From an uncultured Trueperaceae bacterium (lineage in GTDB: Bacteria; Deinococcota; Deinococci; Deinococcales; Trueperaceae): DNA of 5,021 nt. Positions 1 to 5,021 of this stretch are shown here, piece after piece (position 1 is the stretch's first letter; the number at the start of each line of letters is the position of its first letter). Location of the stretch: contig CALCHY010000002.1 in assembly GCA_937907415.1 (NCBI GenBank), forward strand, positions 1 to 5,021, given 5' to 3'. The translations under genes and the position numbers were made by a program. The notes under the pieces are model-generated. The model was not told the DNA's origin, did no database searches, and saw nothing but the letters and a program-made list of their open reading frames with translations.

Positions 1-69
1 CATGCCCCATGGTAGCGGTGACGCTTCCGCCCACACGTCGCCGGCTCATGCGGTTCGCGGCTCCTGCTG

Positions 70-438
70 CTACGTGCGCTTCAAGATGCAACAGGGCAAG
101 CCGGCCGTCACGTTCATGAACCGCGAAACGGTCACGATCACTTCCGTGCAGCCCGCCTTTGGCTTGAACGCCGCGTCGCGCTTGAATAGGTCGAGCTTGC
201 ACACGAGGGCGGTCGCCGCCTTGTCGGCGCCACTTCCCAACCACACGTTGTTGCCAGAAGCGTCGCCCACGGTCGTCCCGGCCAGGTAACCGTAAACCAG
301 CGGGTAGATCGACTCCATGAGTTGCGGGGTCGGCGCGCCGTAAGGAAAGTCGACAAGGGTGGCGCCGATGTGGACAAGCGTGTCGCGCCTTGACGACAAC
401 GCCCTTGTAGCCGGTAGCGGCGACGTCTTAGCCGACAT
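70..438 (-). CDS. hypothetical protein, 122 aa, unrecognised
   Basis: I do not recognise this protein. It reads from an ATG at 438 to a TAG at 70-72. From about residue 19 onward the codons favour G or C in the third position, as in the clear genes nearby, and the composition looks like a folded soluble protein (motifs such as VHIGATLVDFPYG at 22-34 and GNNVWLGSGADKAATA at 62-77). There is no signal peptide or membrane helix. Four cysteines are present (80, 97, 116, 117). The first 18 residues have poorer codon use and the start lacks a strong Shine-Dalgarno sequence, so the true start may be further in, or this may be a fragment of a larger gene. It lies on the same strand as pdxS, but 410 bases and several hairpins downstream, so co-transcription is doubtful. 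The opposite-strand reading over 2-289 looks less protein-like. Confidence 0.45.
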   Translation of the reverse strand: MSAKTSPLPATRALSSRRDTLVHIGATLVDFPYGAPTPQLMESIYPLVYGYLAGTTVGDASGNNVWLGSGADKAATALVCKLDLFKRDAAFKPKAGCTEVIVTVSRFMNVTAGLPCCILKRT

Positions 439-457
439 GGGCCGGCCTGACCCGGGG

Positions 458-474
458 GCGCCGCCTCACGGCGC
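458..474. repeat. short inverted repeat (6-bp stem, 5-nt loop)
   Basis: GCGCCG at 458-463 pairs perfectly with CGGCGC at 469-474 around the loop CCTCA. It lies about 20 bases before the possible ATG at 438 on the minus strand, so it could sit in that gene's leader. Six GC pairs occur easily by chance in DNA this GC-rich, so a function is not shown. Confidence 0.35.
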
Positions 475-504
475 GCCTCGCGGGCCGGAACTAGAGGGAC
501 CGAG

Positions 505-541
505 GTGCCCGGCTGGACGGCGGCGGCGCTCAGCCGGGCAC
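505..541. repeat. perfect 11-bp inverted repeat, 15-nt loop
   Basis: GTGCCCGGCTG at 505-515 pairs perfectly with CAGCCGGGCAC at 531-541. The 15-nt loop is GC-rich. On the plus strand a weak pyrimidine run (ctccttt) follows; on the minus strand there is no T-tract. The arm and loop lengths equal those of the hairpin behind pdxS (807-843), although the arm sequences differ. It may be a second terminator or an operator-like palindrome; the sequence does not decide between them. Confidence 0.5.
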
Positions 542-564
542 GGCTCCTTTCGCCTGAAGCGCGG

Positions 565-593
565 AGTGTCCGCCGGTTTCACCTGCGGACACT
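565..593. repeat. perfect 9-bp inverted repeat AGTGTCCGC / GCGGACACT
   Basis: AGTGTCCGC at 565-573 pairs perfectly with GCGGACACT at 585-593 around an 11-nt loop. The AGTGTCC core also occurs at 3341-3347 in the presumed end of the IS21-family remnant. That makes a relict insertion-sequence end possible, but no transposase coding sequence adjoins it here. A regulator-binding palindrome is the alternative. Confidence 0.45.
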
Positions 594-806
594 TGACGGG
601 CCTCGTCGCTGCTCTGGGTTACCGTTTCCACATCAACATCGAGAGCGAGGACGGCTCCGGTGAGCACGGTCGGGTGCCGCCCTGTCGCTGAGCGCTCCGA
701 AGCCCAACCGCGGCTGGGATTCAGCAGCGGACACAGGCTAAGCGAGGAACCGTCGCGCGCCTTCACCCCTGTGGGGGCGGCGGCGTTTTCATGGGGTCCG
801 GGGGGG

Positions 807-843
807 CGGCTGCCGCGTTCTGGCCGTCAGCGCGCGGCAGCCG
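807..843 (-). terminator. probable pdxS transcription terminator hairpin
   Basis: An 11-bp perfect stem (CGGCTGCCGCG at 807-817 with CGCGGCAGCCG at 833-843) and a 15-nt loop begin five bases after the pdxS stop codon. On the transcribed minus strand the stem is followed by a C-rich run, not a U-tract, so it is not a textbook intrinsic terminator. Position and stability still fit a terminator or an RNA 3' end protector of a very GC-rich genome. It also separates pdxS from anything downstream. Confidence 0.55.
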
Positions 844-848
844 GGCGC

Positions 849-1799
849 TCACCAGCCCCGGCGGGCCAGAAGCTGGTCCTCCGCGAGCGACTCCATGCCG
901 ATACCGACCATGGCCTCCCCCAGGTTCTTGGACAGTTCGGCGAGGGCGGCGGGGTCGTCGTGGTGCTTCACGGCCTTCACTATGGCGTGGGCGCGCCGCG
1001 CCCACGCCGCTTGGCGGCGGCTCTCATCGGTCTCGCTGGCGGCGGCCTTGAAGATGCCGGATCCCACGAACACGCCGTCGACGCCGAGCTGCATCATCAA
1101 CGCGGCGTCGGCGGGGGTGGCCACGCCGCCGGCCGCGAAGTTGGGCACGGGCAGGGCGCCGTGCTCATGGACGTAGCGCACGAGGTCGTAGGGGGCGCCG
1201 TGTTCCTTGGCGTAGCTCATGAGCTGCTCGCTGGCCAGGCTTTGCAGGGCGCGGATCTCGCCGATCACGCTGCGGGCGTGGCGCACGGCTTCGACCACGT
1301 TGCCGGTGCCGGCCTCGCCCTTTGTCCTGATCATGGCGGCGCCCTCGCCGATGCGCCGTAGGGCCTCGCCGATGTTGGTGGCGCCGCACACGAACGGCAC
1401 GCTGAACGCGCGCTTGTCGATGTGGTAGGCGTCGTCGGCGGGGGTCAGTACCTCGGACTCGTCGATGAAGTCGACGCCGATGGCCTGCAGGATCTGGGCT
1501 TCGACGAAGTGGCCGATGCGCACCTTGGCCATCACGGGGATGGACACGGCGGCCATGATCTGCTCGATCAGGCCGGGGTCGGACATGCGCGCCACGCCGC
1601 CCTGCACGCGGATGTCGGCGGGCACGCGCTCGAGCGCCATCACCGCCACTGCGCCCGCCTGTTCGGCGATGCGCGCCTGGTCGGGCGTCACCACGTCCAT
1701 GATGACGCCGCCCTTGAACGTTTCAGGAGATCCCGCTTTGCTCGTGCGCGCGCTGGCGGTTGCGCGCGTTGCGCTCCCCGCCCCGTTTTCCTGGTGCAT
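849..1799 (-). CDS. pdxS: pyridoxal 5'-phosphate synthase lyase subunit PdxS
   Basis: This cytoplasmic enzyme makes pyridoxal 5'-phosphate (vitamin B6) from ribose 5-phosphate, glyceraldehyde 3-phosphate and ammonia. The ammonia normally comes from the glutaminase PdxT, in a 12+12 complex. The protein has 316 residues; family members have about 290-300. The (beta/alpha)8 barrel is intact: GGVIMDV (catalytic Asp35), [21 protein letters not shown] (Lys92, the Schiff-base lysine), [22 protein letters not shown] (second lysine Lys160), phosphate-binding [17 protein letters not shown] and VFVGSGIFK, and the C-terminal RGW. The ATG at 1799 follows a purine-rich agaagggcagg stretch. It gives an N-terminus about 11 residues longer than in Bacillus, low in complexity before FKGG (residues 28-31). 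Pro219 stands where many homologues have Val (LPVPN). No pdxT adjoins on either side. A hairpin follows the stop codon, suggesting a single-gene transcript. Confidence 0.97.
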   Translation of the reverse strand: MHQENGAGSATRATASARTSKAGSPETFKGGVIMDVVTPDQARIAEQAGAVAVMALERVPADIRVQGGVARMSDPGLIEQIMAAVSIPVMAKVRIGHFVEAQILQAIGVDFIDESEVLTPADDAYHIDKRAFSVPFVCGATNIGEALRRIGEGAAMIRTKGEAGTGNVVEAVRHARSVIGEIRALQSLASEQLMSYAKEHGAPYDLVRYVHEHGALPVPNFAAGGVATPADAALMMQLGVDGVFVGSGIFKAAASETDESRRQAAWARRAHAIVKAVKHHDDPAALAELSKNLGEAMVGIGMESLAEDQLLARRGW

Positions 1800-2077
1800 G
1801 TTTACCTGCCCTTCTCGTGATCATGCTACGCCCTGGCCGCGCTGGGGGGCGCCGGCTGCGGCGGCTGGTGTTTGCGAGGCAACACTAACTTTGCATGGGC
1901 CTTGAACAGCCTGAACACCCGTAGGGGAACATGGGGCATCGGCGGCGGACGCTTGCCCGGCCGCCCGGGGGGGCGTCCGGAAGGCTGCGCCAACGACGCT
2001 CCCACGAGGTGCCTGGCCCCGGGGTCGCCGCCCGCCCTTCGGATCGACGAGCGGGACGGAAAAGGAGCTGAACTGCT
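1800..2077. promoter_or_regulatory. divergent intergenic region, pdxS (-) and small membrane gene (+)
   Basis: These 278 bases lie between two genes that diverge, so both promoters should be here. I found no convincing -35/-10 pair on either strand; a TAGCAT on the minus strand about 20 bases before pdxS is too weak to call. A direct repeat TGAACA at 1903-1908 and 1912-1917 (9-base period) and a 7-bp inverted repeat (1946-1952 with 1973-1979) are the only structured elements seen. A good Shine-Dalgarno, aaaggag at 2061-2067, serves the plus-strand gene. Confidence 0.5.
1946..1979. repeat. 7-bp inverted repeat CGGACGC / GCGTCCG
   Basis: CGGACGC at 1946-1952 pairs with GCGTCCG at 1973-1979, and the 20-nt interior could pair further. 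It lies about 100 bases before the plus-strand start at 2078 and about 150 bases before pdxS. It could be an operator or a leader hairpin. Chance is a real alternative in such GC-rich sequence. Confidence 0.3.
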
Positions 2078-2314
2078 ATGAACGTGCGCCACATGCACCG
2101 GCACCTCGCTTGGGCTATCGCGACGGTCGCGCTGTTGGCCGTCCTTTTCACGCGCGAGTCGCTGCCGATCTGGGTGCCGCTCGCCCTACTCGCCCTCTGC
2201 CCGTTCGCCGTGCTGCTGTTGATGCGAGAGGCGCGTGCTCTCGACGAGCGGCTGCCCGAGCGGCGGCCGGCCGAGGCCCAAGGGGGGGAAGACGCCGATG
2301 GCAACTCGCGGTGA
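2078..2314 (+). CDS. small His-rich protein with two membrane helices (DUF2933-like)
   Basis: This 78-residue protein starts at an ATG ten bases after aaaggag (2061-2067) and ends with TGA. It begins with histidines (5, 7, 9). Two hydrophobic segments follow, at about residues 11-24 and 29-49, the second containing CPFAVLLLM (Cys41). The tail is charged and probably cytoplasmic (residues 50-78). The plan of a His-rich N-terminus, two short helices and an LxxCP motif in the second resembles the small DUF2933-type proteins often found beside heavy-metal resistance genes. That match is from memory of the family, and no catalytic residues are known. Its downstream neighbour is the truncated edge of the IS remnant, so any former operon partner may have been lost. 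Metal handling is a guess. Confidence 0.7.
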   Translation: MNVRHMHRHLAWAIATVALLAVLFTRESLPIWVPLALLALCPFAVLLLMREARALDERLPERRPAEAQGGEDADGNSR

Positions 2315-2446
2315 CGGCTTGGCCCGCCCTAGGCATCCCCGGCGCGCCCGGCTGGGCTCGGCGAAGTGGGGCGGCGGCCAGCACGCGCATCCTAGGGGCC
2401 CGAGCCGCTTCGGGACCGCACATACGTCTCTTCGGGGTCGCCTACA

Positions 2447-3232
2447 GCGTGCCAGCCAGGTCTCCAGTTGGCCGTTCAGGTCTTCGACGGTGGTGAAGGA
2501 GCGGCCGGCGAGGAAGGAGCGCTTGACGTACTTAACGCCACTCTCCACCTTCCCCTTCACCCGCGGCCAGTAGGGCGGCGAGGCCAGCGGCAGCACCCCG
2601 TAATGCTCGCAGAAGAAGTCGAGGAACGCCCGGTTGAACCGGACCTCCTCGCCCAGGACGTGCCTGTCCACCGCCTAGCGCATGTTGTCGACCAGCAACT
2701 CCTTGGGTGCGCCCATCAGCTCGAACGCCTCGCGCAGTAGCGACAGCAGCAGCGGCTGGCGGGTGCTGGTTGTGAACCTGGCGAACAGCATGCGCGAGTA
2801 ACCCAGGACCAGCACGAAAACGTACAGGCGGCGCCTGGCCCCGTTCACAAGGACGGTGCCGCACTCACCCCAGTCGACCTGCGCCTGCTGCCCCGGCAGG
2901 GTCTCGAACCGCTCGGTGAGGCGCCTCACCTGCTCCCCCTTCATGCCCCTGACGAACACCTTCAACGTTGTCAACGAGCCCGCGTAACCCTGCTTGCGGA
3001 TCTCCCGAAAAAGAACGGTAGCCGGAATGTCGAACACCTCCAGCCGAGCACTGACGTGATCCTTGAACGGGTCGAGCTTCGAACCACGCTGCGGTCTTGG
3101 CTTCGGTTTTCCTCGCTCCAGGACGTTGTAAACCGTTCGCCGTGCCACACCCAACTCCCGGGCAACAACGGCGATCGGAACCCCTTCTTTCACCTTGTGC
3201 TTCATCAACAAGCGGACCTCGCGTGCTATCAC
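2447..3232 (-). pseudogene. istA: IS21-family transposase IstA, amber-interrupted and C-truncated
   Basis: The reading frame has an N-terminal helix-turn-helix (PIAVVARELGVARRTVYNVL) and an rve-type DDE integrase core. The first Asp is in QVDWGE (codon 2873-2875), the second in LLVDNMR (2687-2689), and the Glu in GKVESGVKYVKR (2543-2545). The D-to-D and D-to-E spacing (62 and 48 residues) fits IS21 transposases. An in-frame TAG at 2675-2677 (minus strand) falls three codons after the second Asp and removes the Glu half, so no active enzyme can be made without readthrough. Similarity ends after LETWLA at about 2450, where intact proteins continue for well over 100 residues. The frame then runs on through unrelated DNA to 2186. 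I chose GTG at 3232 because GGGAGG lies about ten bases upstream; a TTG at 3292 is open but weaker. Confidence 0.88.
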
Positions 3233-3340
3233 CGGGGGCAGGCCTCCCTCTAGCTTTGATTGGTTGCAACCCCAAGCGTACTGGGAGGCCAACTACCACC
3301 CCGACCACGAAACGAAAAGATGACAACCGAACTAGACAGA

Positions 3341-3376
3341 AGTGTCCAAAACCAAGCTGCCGTTTCTGTCCACTTT
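3341..3376. repeat. presumed IS21 terminal repeats (two TGTCCA copies)
   Basis: Agtgtccaaa (3341-3350) and ctgtccactt (3366-3375) carry the same TGTCCA hexamer in direct orientation, 24 bases apart. They lie 110-140 bases upstream of the istA start. IS21-family ends typically carry several short repeats bound by IstA, often with a TGGACA core, which is what the minus strand reads here. Confidence 0.6.
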
Positions 3377-3392
3377 AGAGAAGACCGCTACA

Positions 3393-3647
3393 TCATCGGG
3401 CGCGAAGAGGTAATGGGTCCCTCCTCAAATGCTGCGCAGGAACCATGTTCGTGGGCGGGGTTTACTTCGTTGGGGCTTCATTAGCCATTCGGTCACGCGA
3501 GTCGGTGTCCCGGTTATGACGCGGGCCCGGGCGTGACACGCACAACTGCCCCTTGAGGGGTGGCGCCGGATACCTATCACCTTCGAGTGTGAGCCGATGG
3601 TTATGGCGTACTGGGGTAGGCGCGCATGGGGCCTGGCGGGGCTTAGC
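3393..3647. other. gene-free spacer between IS remnant and arsenic genes
   Basis: I see no gene in these 255 bases. Structured elements are a 7-bp inverted repeat, GTCACGC at 3492-3498 with GCGTGAC at 3531-3537, and a small hairpin ccccttgagggg at 3549-3560. The second lies about 90 bases behind the last arsenic-operon reading frame (minus strand) and could end that transcript, but it has only five base pairs and no T-tract. Confidence 0.45.
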
Positions 3648-4120
3648 TCAGGTGTCCGCCAGGCTCGTCTGCACCAATGCCCCGTTAAGGCTGGTCTGGT
3701 CGAGCTGCGTCAGCCACGCGCCGATCCTAGCCTTGATATGGTCGCGTACGCGGCGGAAGTATTCGAGGGCTTCCTCGCCGGGGCGGTGGAGTGTGGAGGG
3801 GTCATCGAAGGCCAGTTCAGGATGATGCGGGCGGTGGGGAAAACGCGGGAGCAGGCTTCGTCGGCGTGGGCGTAGACGCTGATCGTGTAGGCGACGTTCC
3901 TGAGCCTCAGGTAGTCCTTGACGCCGTTGCAGGCCTGCTTGGAGAGGTCGCGTAGCCCGCCTTCTCCATCACCCGGTTGGTGTGGGGTGGATGGAGCGAG
4001 GCTCGAGTCCGGCTCCGTAGGCGCGAAAGCGGTAGTCGGCGCGCCTGAGGATGACTTCAGCCATTTGGCTGCGGCGCTGTTGTGGGTGCAGAGGAAGAGC
4101 ACCTCGGGCTCGCGCCTCAC
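3648..4120 (-). pseudogene. arsC: second arsenate reductase ArsC, broken by four frameshifts
   Basis: The family is low-molecular-weight-phosphatase-type arsenate reductase. Translation would start at GTG 4120, six bases after AGGAG, overlapping the stop of the upstream arsC (GTGA). Recognisable pieces appear in successive frames: VLFLCTHNSA, MAEVILRRADYRFRAY, AGLEPRSIHP, RVMEKAGY, DLSKQACNGVKDYL, NVAYTIS, RVFPTARIILNWP, then FDDPSTLHRPGEEALEYF and a C-terminus ending at TGA 3648-3650. Restoring one base at each of four places (near 4072, in the G-run 3984-3987, near 3948-3953, near 3810) gives a continuous 158-residue protein. Catalytic Cys11 and Arg17 (CTHNSAR) and the Asp pair of FDDPS are then present. 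Tyr84 stands where the first resolving cysteine is expected; Cys91 is kept. It differs strongly from the intact upstream ArsC, so it is not a recent duplicate. Sequencing error could explain some shifts, but not the Tyr. Confidence 0.85.
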
Positions 4121-4578
4121 GGCTTGCTCCTCAGGCCCAAGGGGACGAGCTCGCTCTCGCTTGGGGTACGGCCTTCGTCGAGAGCACGTACGAGCTGCCG
4201 GCTCGTCGCGCCGATGGCGTCGCGCACCTCGCGCCAGCGCTCGGGGCCCTGGCCGCTGGGGTCGGGGAAGGAGACGTGCAGGCGGGTGGTCTTCGCGGGG
4301 TAGGCGGGGCAGGCCTCGTTGGCGGCGTCGCACACGGTGAGGACCAGGTCGAACCCCCAGGGGTCGGGGACGTCGTAGAGGGTCTTGGAGGCGTGGGATG
4401 AGATGTCGATGCCAAGCTCGCGCATGGCTTCTATCGCTTCGGGCTTGACGCGGGTGGCTTCGGTGCCGGCCGAGTGGACCTCGGCGTCGAGGCCGGCTTC
4501 GCGCGCGTGGTGCCGAAGCCAACCCTCCGCCATCTGGCTGCGGGCGCTGTTGTGGGTGCAGAGCACCAAGATCCTCAT
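4117..4578 (-). CDS. arsC: arsenate reductase ArsC (LMW-phosphatase / thioredoxin type)
   Basis: This cytoplasmic enzyme reduces arsenate to arsenite, which Acr3 then exports. The 153-residue protein has the P-loop C-T-H-N-S-A-R-S at residues 7-14 (nucleophile Cys7, Arg13), the general-acid region FPDPS with Asp106, and the cysteine pair Cys83 and Cys90 ([10 protein letters not shown]). That pair matches the three-cysteine relay of thioredoxin-coupled ArsC in Bacillus and Staphylococcus. The ATG at 4578 is chosen because residues before it are not family-like, aaggag lies seven bases upstream, and the start overlaps the acr3 stop as ATGA, which implies translational coupling. The end overlaps the GTG start of a broken second arsC. 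Regulation would come from upstream of acr3, outside the window. Confidence 0.95.
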   Translation of the reverse strand: MRILVLCTHNSARSQMAEGWLRHHAREAGLDAEVHSAGTEATRVKPEAIEAMRELGIDISSHASKTLYDVPDPWGFDLVLTVCDAANEACPAYPAKTTRLHVSFPDPSGQGPERWREVRDAIGATSRQLVRALDEGRTPSESELVPLGLRSKP

Positions 4579-5021
4579 CGGGTGGCTCCTTCGAGCTGTT
4601 CGGCCAACGCGGCGGTGGTGGCGCACGCTTCCTGGGCGGCGGCGAGCACGCCCTCGGGCGCGGGGGTTGTGGCCCTGAAGAGGCGGCCGCGCAGCCACAG
4701 CGCCACGCCGACCAGGCCGATGAGCAGCGGCACCTCCACGAGCGGTCCGATGACGGCAGCGAAGGCGACGCCGGAGCCGAGGCCGAAGACGCTGATGGCC
4801 ACGGCGAGGGCGAGCTCGAAGTTGTTGCTGGCGGCGGTGAACGACAGGGTGGCCGTCTTGGAGTAGTCGGCGCCTACCGCCTTGCCCATGAGGAACGACA
4901 CCAGGAACATGATCACGAAGTAGAGCACCAGGGGCACGGCGATAATGAGCACGTCGAGGGGGCTGGCAAGTAGCGTGCCGCCCTGGAGGCCGAACATCAT
5001 CACGATGGTGAAGAGCAGCGC
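4575..5021 (-). CDS. acr3: arsenite efflux permease Acr3, C-terminal part
   Basis: This inner-membrane carrier expels arsenite. Only the last 148 residues are inside the window; the frame stays open through the right edge, so the N-terminal helices, including the one carrying the essential cysteine, are not visible. Diagnostic stretches are [10 protein letters not shown], a long hydrophobic helix (about residues 22-46 of the visible part), and [19 protein letters not shown]. The Glu69 in this last stretch probably matches the conserved functional glutamate of Acr3. [20 protein letters not shown] and a last helix ending near LWLRGRLF follow. After that comes an alanine-rich hydrophilic tail of about 33 residues, longer than I would expect for the family. 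The TGA overlaps the arsC ATG. Confidence 0.95.
   Translation of the reverse strand, partial: ALLFTIVMMFGLQGGTLLASPLDVLIIAVPLVLYFVIMFLVSFLMGKAVGADYSKTATLSFTAASNNFELALAVAISVFGLGSGVAFAAVIGPLVEVPLLIGLVGVALWLRGRLFRATTPAPEGVLAAAQEACATTAALAEQLEGATR

Larger units (their letters stand above)
439..848. other. non-coding spacer rich in inverted repeats
   Basis: I see no convincing gene in these 410 bases. Open frames exist on both strands but are arginine-, proline- and glycine-rich and have no recognisable motif. In particular nothing resembles pdxT, the usual partner of pdxS. The stretch holds four perfect inverted repeats (458-474, 505-541, 565-593, 807-843), annotated separately. G-rich runs lie on the plus strand at about 771-809. 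Confidence 0.6.
2447..3392 (-). mobile_element. IS21-family insertion sequence remnant (istA side only)
   Basis: The remnant contains a recognisable but broken IstA transposase (2447-3232) and, upstream of it, a presumed terminal region with two TGTCCA repeats 24 bases apart (3343-3348 and 3367-3372). Read on the minus strand, the element could begin with TGTAGCGG at 3392, since IS21 elements start with TG. The other end, the istB helper ATPase gene and about half of istA are missing. Similarity stops at about 2447-2455, where the DNA runs into unrelated sequence behind the small membrane protein gene. No target-site duplication can be checked because one end is gone. The outer boundary at 3392 is a guess. 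Confidence 0.8.

Noticed and set aside
771..809. G-runs on the plus strand as a possible G-quadruplex
   Set aside because: Only three separated runs of three or more Gs with one long loop; expected in DNA this G-rich.
660..1361. Long plus-strand open frame (233 codons) opposite pdxS
   Set aside because: It lies mostly antisense to the well-conserved pdxS and has the His/Gly/Val-rich composition typical of antisense frames in GC-rich DNA.
1422..1905. Plus-strand open frames opposite the start of pdxS
   Set aside because: Antisense shadows of pdxS with no motif and no Shine-Dalgarno.
2186..2671. Separate 161-residue minus-strand protein
   Set aside because: It is the part of istA after the amber codon plus read-on through unrelated DNA; its GTG is an internal codon, not a credible start.
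3638..3652. ggggcttagctcagg, resembling the 5' end of a tRNA
   Set aside because: No anticodon arm, T-arm or matching acceptor strand follows; it overlaps the end of the broken arsC.
3553..3875. Plus-strand open frames of about 90 codons
   Set aside because: Antisense to the second arsC, with no ribosome site or recognisable motif.
3710..4522. 270-residue minus-strand open frame spanning both arsC genes
   Set aside because: Its first half is an off-frame reading of intact arsC (Arg/Pro-rich); only its second half matches pieces of the broken second arsC.
1..5021. CRISPR array, rRNA, phage or defence genes
   Set aside because: No regularly spaced repeats, no rRNA-like blocks and no defence or phage protein motifs were seen.

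Overview
The window is about 5 kb of very GC-rich bacterial DNA. The best-preserved genes are a vitamin B6 synthase subunit (pdxS) and the distal part of an arsenic-resistance operon (acr3-arsC). Between them lie a small predicted membrane protein and a decayed IS21-family insertion sequence. The host cannot be named from this alone. The third-position GC bias, the PdxS wording and the thioredoxin-type ArsC would fit a Deinococcota bacterium (possibly Trueperaceae-like), but that is an impression from memory of family sequences, not a measurement.

Layout from left to right. Positions 70-438 (minus) hold a plausible 122-residue coding region of unknown function. Positions 439-848 hold no convincing gene but contain four inverted repeats; two share the same geometry (11-bp arms, 15-nt loop), and one sits directly behind the pdxS stop codon as a probable terminator. 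pdxS occupies 849-1799 (minus), with no pdxT next to it. A 278-base divergent spacer separates pdxS from a small plus-strand gene (2078-2314) encoding a histidine-rich protein with two predicted membrane helices. Positions about 2447-3392 are the istA-side end of an IS21-family element. Its transposase has an in-frame amber codon and has lost its C-terminus, istB and the other end. After 255 bases with no gene comes the arsenic block, read on the minus strand from the right edge: acr3 (arsenite efflux permease, cut by the window edge), arsC (intact arsenate reductase), then a second, divergent arsC that is broken.

The arsenic genes work together. ArsC reduces arsenate to arsenite and Acr3 exports the arsenite. 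The acr3 stop overlaps the arsC start (ATGA), and the arsC stop overlaps the GTG start of the second arsC (GTGA), so the three formed one translationally coupled unit. The second arsC can be read as a 158-residue protein if four single missing bases are restored. It also has tyrosine where the first resolving cysteine belongs.

I did not find a new biological system here. The most informative points are the step-by-step decay of the second arsenate reductase, the isolated pdxS, and the cluster of matched hairpins downstream of pdxS.
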